NCBI GenBank assembly: GCA_934481505.1
Contig: CAKSPP010000036.1
Span: 1-10,157 of the forward strand
Direction of reading: 5' to 3'
Origin: an uncultured Eubacteriales bacterium
GTDB lineage: Bacteria > Bacillota > Clostridia > Oscillospirales > UBA644
DNA: 10,157 nt
Both the position numbers and the translations under genes were made by a program. Of the stretch, positions 7,160 to 10,157 are shown in pieces (the first letter of the stretch is position 1; every line of letters begins with the position of its first letter). The notes under the pieces were generated by a model, which searched no databases, was not told the origin of the DNA, and was given only the letters and a program-made list of their open reading frames with translations.

Positions 7160-7188
7160 ATTTTATCACAACTTGTCCGCGATGTCAA
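7160..7188 (-). promoter_or_regulatory. sigmaA-type promoter for the nucleoside ABC transporter
   Basis: Read on the minus strand there is a perfect -35 TTGACA (plus 7183-7188), a 17-nt spacer, and a -10 TAAAAT (7160-7165), one mismatch from TATAAT. An A/T-rich run lies just upstream of the -35 (7189-7220), resembling an UP element. Transcription should start near 7152-7153, giving a leader of about 40 nt before the binding-protein ATG. The leader is too short for a classical riboswitch, so control is more likely by an operator-binding repressor. It separates the enzyme cluster from the transporter unit, although readthrough from cdd is possible. Confidence 0.82.
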
Positions 7189-7199
7189 TATATTTTTTG

Positions 7200-7237
7200 A
7201 AAAATAGTCATATTTTTTTTACAACTCTATATATGAC
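7200..7237 (-). terminator. Possible weak terminator after cdd
   Basis: On the minus strand GTCATAT (plus 7231-7237) can pair with ATATGAC (7207-7213), a 7-bp A/T-rich stem with a 17-nt loop that spans the cdd stop codon, followed by TATTTTT. The stem is weak and the loop large, so any termination would be partial. It sits between the cdd end and the new promoter, which fits a unit boundary. The call rests on geometry only. Confidence 0.3.
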
Positions 7238-7629
7238 GGGTAAAAAGCTCTCGGCAAAAGATCTTTGAGCGTAAGGCGTTCGAAAGTGTCTTTTCCCGTA
7301 ACGAGAAGCACGGGAAAATCGGGCGAGCAGAATTCGGCAAGAACCTGTCTGCAAACGCCGCAGGGAGGAAAAGCTCCCGTTATATTTCCGTTTTTGCCGC
7401 CCGCAACGGCTATCATTTCAAAAGAAGTATATCCCTCCGAAACCGCCTTGAAAACCGCGGTTCTTTCGGCACAGACGGTCGGAGTGTAGGACGCGTTTTC
7501 GATATTGCAGCCGGTAAAAACTTTTCCGCCCGTTGTAAGAAGAGCCGCACCGACGCGGTAGCCCGAATAAGGCACATATGCCCTGTCCATTGCGTTTATC
7601 GCAAGACTGCAAAGTTCTTTTTCGGTCAT
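7219..7629 (-). CDS. cdd: Cytidine deaminase, homotetrameric type
   Basis: Hydrolytically deaminates cytidine and deoxycytidine to uridine and deoxyuridine, feeding pyrimidines to Pdp and Udk encoded downstream. The 136-aa length and motifs match the short tetrameric class. Zinc ligands are Cys53 in TVCAERTA with catalytic Glu55, and Cys90/Cys93 in PPCGVCRQ. The N-terminal PYSGYRVGAAL and GCNIENASYTPT segments bind the nucleoside. The start ATG at 7629 has a strong AAGGAGG 4 nt upstream, overlapping the TAA of deoB (9-nt gap), so it is the last gene of the deoC-deoD-deoB-cdd cluster. The TAA stop lies in an A/T-rich stretch that may form a weak terminator before the next promoter. Confidence 0.96.
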   Translation of the reverse strand: MTEKELCSLAINAMDRAYVPYSGYRVGAALLTTGGKVFTGCNIENASYTPTVCAERTAVFKAVSEGYTSFEMIAVAGGKNGNITGAFPPCGVCRQVLAEFCSPDFPVLLVTGKDTFERLTLKDLLPRAFYPSYIEL

Positions 7630-7638
7630 ATTTCCTCC

Positions 7639-8787
7639 TTAAAGAAAGCTTTTTCCGGGGGAAGAATAAGGAATTTCGAGATATTCGGCAACCGACGCCG
7701 CAATATCCGCAAAAGTCTGGCGAATTCCGATATTTCCCGGAGCAACATTCTTTCCGTAAACAATAAGCGGAATATATTCTCTTGTGTGGTCGGTGTGGTC
7801 GTCGCCGGGGTCGCAGCCGTGGTCAGCTGTTACCATAAGCACGTCTCCGTCTTTCATTTCCGAAATAAACGACGGCAGCCAGCCGTCAAATTCGGCATAA
7901 GCCGCGGCATAGCCGTCAACATCCTGGCGGTGACCGTAAAGCATATCGAAATCGACAAGATTTACAAAGCAAAGACCTTCAAAATCTTTTTTTACGGCGT
8001 CAATGGTCGCAGCCATTCCCTCTTTATTCGAGTGTGTAACAACCTTTTCGGAAATTCCTCTTCCGGCGAAAATATCGGAGATTTTGCCTATCGCGTAAAC
8101 CGTTTTCCCGTTTTCGACTATCGCGTCAAGCACGGTTTTCCCCGTCGGTTCAAGCGAAAAGTCGCGGCGGTTTGCGGTTCTCACATAGTTCGGGGATTTG
8201 CCGATAAAAGGACGGGCTATAACTCTGCCGACGGCATTGTCGCCCGTCAGCATTTTCCTTGCGATACGGCAGTATTCGTAAAGCGTTTCGAGAGGAACGA
8301 CCTCTTCGTGAGCCGCTATCTGAAAAACGCTGTCGGCGGAAGTGTAAACTATAAGATCGCCGGTTCTGACGTGTTCGTCGCCGTAAACCTTAATAACTTC
8401 GGTGCCGGAATAGGGCTTGTTGCAAAGCACTCCCCTTCCGGTAAGTCTTGAAAATTCGGCAATAATGTTGTCGGGAAAACCGTTCGGATATGTCGGCATC
8501 GCCTTTTCGGAAATGACGCCCGCGATTTCCCAATGCCCCGTCGTGGTGTCTTTTCCCGCCGATTTTTCCGCAAGTTTTCCGTATTTGGCGAGCGGTTTTT
8601 CGGCTTTTTTAAGGAAATCGACGCCGTCGATATTGCCTATTCCCATTTTAATCATATTTTTCCCCGAAAACTTCGGAGACGCGGAAATTCTTTTCAGAGT
8701 GTTACAGTCGCCGTCGCCGAACTTATCGGCGTCGGGAAGTCTGCCTATTCCGCAGGAATCAAGCACTATAAGAAAAATCCTTTTCAT
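7639..8787 (-). CDS. deoB: Phosphopentomutase
   Basis: Interconverts (deoxy)ribose-1-phosphate and the 5-phosphate, linking the nucleoside phosphorylases (DeoD, Pdp) to DeoC or the pentose phosphate pathway. The 382-aa protein is an alkaline-phosphatase-superfamily metalloenzyme of normal length. It shows the N-terminal metal site FLIVLDSCGIG (Asp10) with PDADKFGD, DTTTGHWEIAG with the phospho-acceptor Thr at about 82, YTSADSVFQIAAHEE (Asp152), VDFDMLYGHR (Asp281, His286) and the C-terminal metal site ADHGCDPGDDHTDHT (Asp322, His323, His334). An in-frame GTG at 8796 would add three residues. ATG 8787 is preferred because AGGTG lies about 6 nt upstream and the family begins MKRI/MKRV. The deoD TAG stop overlaps that ribosome binding site, with a 9-nt gap. 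Identification is secure. Confidence 0.96.
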   Translation of the reverse strand: MKRIFLIVLDSCGIGRLPDADKFGDGDCNTLKRISASPKFSGKNMIKMGIGNIDGVDFLKKAEKPLAKYGKLAEKSAGKDTTTGHWEIAGVISEKAMPTYPNGFPDNIIAEFSRLTGRGVLCNKPYSGTEVIKVYGDEHVRTGDLIVYTSADSVFQIAAHEEVVPLETLYEYCRIARKMLTGDNAVGRVIARPFIGKSPNYVRTANRRDFSLEPTGKTVLDAIVENGKTVYAIGKISDIFAGRGISEKVVTHSNKEGMAATIDAVKKDFEGLCFVNLVDFDMLYGHRQDVDGYAAAYAEFDGWLPSFISEMKDGDVLMVTADHGCDPGDDHTDHTREYIPLIVYGKNVAPGNIGIRQTFADIAASVAEYLEIPYSSPGKSFL

Positions 8788-8796
8788 AATTTTCAC

Positions 8797-9540
8797 CTAT
8801 CCGAGGCGTTTTGCTGTTTCGAGAGCCAGAGTCATCATATCGGTAAAGGAAGTCTGTCTTTCTTCGGCGGTAGTCACTTCGCCCGTGACGATATGGTCGG
8901 AAATAGTGCAGATAGCAAGTGCGTTTTTGCCGCAACGGGCAGCGTTCATATAGAGAGCCGCCGCCTCCATTTCGATTGCGGAAATTCCCATTTTCGTCCA
9001 GACGGCGTTCGAAGTAAGATCCGAGGGGACGCCTTTTTCGTCGGTATAGAAAGTGTCGGAAGAAAGCAGGTTTCCGACATTGTAGCGAAGTTTCATTTCG
9101 TCAGCGACGGAAACACAGGTTCTGAGCATTTCATAGCTGCAAATTGCGGAAAACGTTCCGGGAAGATGATATTGAGAGGCGAAATTCGAGTTTGTCGACG
9201 CTCCCATTCCCATAACGATGTCTCTGACCTTGATTTTCGGGTCGAGAGCCCCGGCAGAGCCTATTCTCATAATGTTTTCAACGCCGAAAAAGTTATAGAG
9301 TTCGTAAGAATATATACCTATCGACGGCATGCCCATTCCGCTCGCCATGACCGAAACGCGAGAGCCTTTATAGGTTCCGGTATATCCCTGAATTCCTCTT
9401 ACGTTATTTACGAGTTTGGCGTTTTCAAGAAAGTTTTCGGCGATAAATTTCGCACGGAGAGGGTCGCCCGGCATTAAAACGGTTTTCGCGAAATCTTCGG
9501 GAGTCGCCGCTATATGAGGCGTAGGATAAGGCTTTGTCAT
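8797..9540 (-). CDS. deoD: Purine-nucleoside phosphorylase, DeoD (hexameric) type
   Basis: Reversibly phosphorolyses purine (deoxy)ribonucleosides to the free base and (deoxy)ribose-1-phosphate, the substrate of the adjacent deoB product. At 247 aa it is close to the 235-240 aa family length. Visible motifs are PTPHIAA with the conserved N-terminal His9, the phosphate-binding MPGDPLRAKFIAE (about 23-35), VNNVRG, a Gly-rich MASGMGMPSIGIY, RIGSAGAL, IEMEAAALY (ribose-binding Met/Glu) and CTISDHI with the catalytic Asp at about 215. This is the NP-I bacterial trimer-of-dimers class, not the PunA/DeoD-II mammalian-like class. The ATG at 9540 is preceded by GAAAGG about 9 nt upstream, directly after the deoC stop. 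It lacks the N-terminal 'MATPHI' spacing of E. coli by having about four extra residues, which is common in Firmicutes. Confidence 0.96.
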   Translation of the reverse strand: MTKPYPTPHIAATPEDFAKTVLMPGDPLRAKFIAENFLENAKLVNNVRGIQGYTGTYKGSRVSVMASGMGMPSIGIYSYELYNFFGVENIMRIGSAGALDPKIKVRDIVMGMGASTNSNFASQYHLPGTFSAICSYEMLRTCVSVADEMKLRYNVGNLLSSDTFYTDEKGVPSDLTSNAVWTKMGISAIEMEAAALYMNAARCGKNALAICTISDHIVTGEVTTAEERQTSFTDMMTLALETAKRLG

Positions 9541-9555
9541 AACAGTTTTCCTTTC

Positions 9556-10157
9556 TTATATAAGGTTTTCCGCTTTTACGATTTTGACTATTCGGCTTGT
9601 TCCGAGCCTTGAAGCACCGAGCGAAATGAATTTTTCGGCGTCGGCAACCGACGAAATTCCTCCGGCGGCTTTGATTTTCACATTCGGTCCTACATGCTTT
9701 GCAAAAAGGGCGATGTCGTCAAAAGTTGCCCCTGCGGTCGAAAAACCGGTCGAGGTTTTTATAAAATCGGCACCCGATTCGGTGACAATTCGGCACATTT
9801 CAATCTTTTCGTCGTCCGAAAGCAGACATGTTTCGATTATAACCTTTAATATTTTACCGCCGCAAGCGGCTTTTACTCTTTTTATTTCGTCGGTAAGTTC
9901 GGCATATTTTTTATCTTTGAGCCAGCCGATATTTATTACCATATCGATTTCGTCCGCCCCGTTTTTTACGGCGTCGGCGGTCTCGAAACATTTCGTTTCG
10001 GTTGTCGAATATCCGTTCGGGAAACCGATAACGGTGCATATAGGAAGCTTATCTCCGACATATTCTTTTGCCCTCTTAACATAAGACGCGGGGATGCAGA
10101 CCGACGCGGTTTTATATTTCATTCCGTCGTCGCATATCTTTTTTATTTCTTCCCATG
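9556..10157 (-). CDS. deoC: Deoxyribose-phosphate aldolase, 5' end cut by window edge
   Basis: Class I aldolase that cleaves 2-deoxyribose-5-phosphate to glyceraldehyde-3-phosphate and acetaldehyde in the cytoplasm, the last step of deoxynucleoside catabolism. The 199 visible codons cover nearly all of the (beta/alpha)8 barrel. Motifs include ASVCIP near the start, DEIDMVINIG (second Asp of DEID, visible residue 71, the proton-relay Asp), FIKTSTGF (Schiff-base Lys, about 133) and KIKAAGGISS (second active-site Lys, about 162). An in-frame ATG at 10122 is not the start: the same frame continues upstream with family-like sequence (EEIKKICDDG) to the edge. Since relatives are about 220 aa, some 20-25 N-terminal residues should lie outside. 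The TAA stop is followed after 15 nt by deoD, so they are probably cotranscribed. Identification is firm; only the start is unknown. Confidence 0.96.
   Translation of the reverse strand, partial: WEEIKKICDDGMKYKTASVCIPASYVKRAKEYVGDKLPICTVIGFPNGYSTTETKCFETADAVKNGADEIDMVINIGWLKDKKYAELTDEIKRVKAACGGKILKVIIETCLLSDDEKIEMCRIVTESGADFIKTSTGFSTAGATFDDIALFAKHVGPNVKIKAAGGISSVADAEKFISLGASRLGTSRIVKIVKAENLI

Noticed and set aside
7115..7218. Riboswitch (purine or other) before the transporter
   Set aside because: The predicted leader is only about 40 nt with one tiny dyad, too short for a known purine aptamer plus expression platform.
7786..8451. Plus-strand open frame of 221 codons inside deoB
   Set aside because: Antisense shadow of deoB with no motif and no convincing ribosome binding site.
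8533..9477. Long plus-strand open frame (314 codons) opposite deoD and deoB
   Set aside because: It lies wholly antisense to two firmly identified enzymes and its translation is Arg/His/Phe/Ser-rich with no recognisable domain. Codon bias of the real genes keeps this opposite frame open.
10120..10122. ATG 10122 as the deoC start
   Set aside because: The frame continues upstream with DeoC-like sequence to the window edge, and starting here would remove the first strand and helix of the barrel.
1..10157. CRISPR array, tRNA, rRNA, transposase or phage genes
   Set aside because: No regularly spaced direct repeats, no cloverleaf or rRNA-like stretch, and no transposase or integrase motif was seen on either strand.

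Overview
This window reads as one compact nucleoside uptake and salvage locus of a low-to-mid-GC Gram-positive bacterium, most likely a Clostridia member (inference). The support is AGGAGG-type ribosome binding sites, a sigmaA-type promoter, a lipoprotein substrate-binding protein, and Firmicutes-type Pdp and Cdd proteins. All ten genes lie on the minus strand, so transcription runs from the right edge to the left.

Right half (10157 to about 7219): deoC (5' end beyond the window), deoD, deoB and cdd. The gaps are 9-15 nt and stop codons touch the next ribosome binding site, so this is the end of a tight operon. Its promoter is outside the window. Together the enzymes deaminate cytidine, phosphorolyse purine nucleosides, move phosphate from C1 to C5 of the pentose, and cleave deoxyribose-5-phosphate to glyceraldehyde-3-phosphate and acetaldehyde.

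Middle (7218 to 2174): a 104-nt gap carries a near-consensus promoter (TTGACA-17 nt-TAAAAT) and a dyad at the probable transcription start. A BMP/PnrA-family nucleoside-binding lipoprotein follows, then a clear rho-independent terminator, then a double-domain ABC ATPase and two overlapping permease genes. The terminator probably lets the binding protein be made in excess over the membrane components.

Left (2173 to 196): a 59-nt gap holds a perfect 14-bp hairpin. Next come pdp (pyrimidine-nucleoside phosphorylase) and udk (uridine kinase), 2 nt apart. Imported pyrimidine nucleosides can thus be split (Pdp) or trapped as monophosphates (Udk).

Positions 1-195 hold no convincing gene. They contain a stack of inverted repeats ending in a hairpin plus six Ts, all reading best as a plus-strand RNA converging on udk. 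It may be a dispersed repeat or a structured RNA, and is the least explained part of the window.

The protein-coding content is canonical and no new multi-gene system is visible. The items worth a second look are the non-coding elements at 1-196, 2131-2170, 5791-5838 and 7133-7188.
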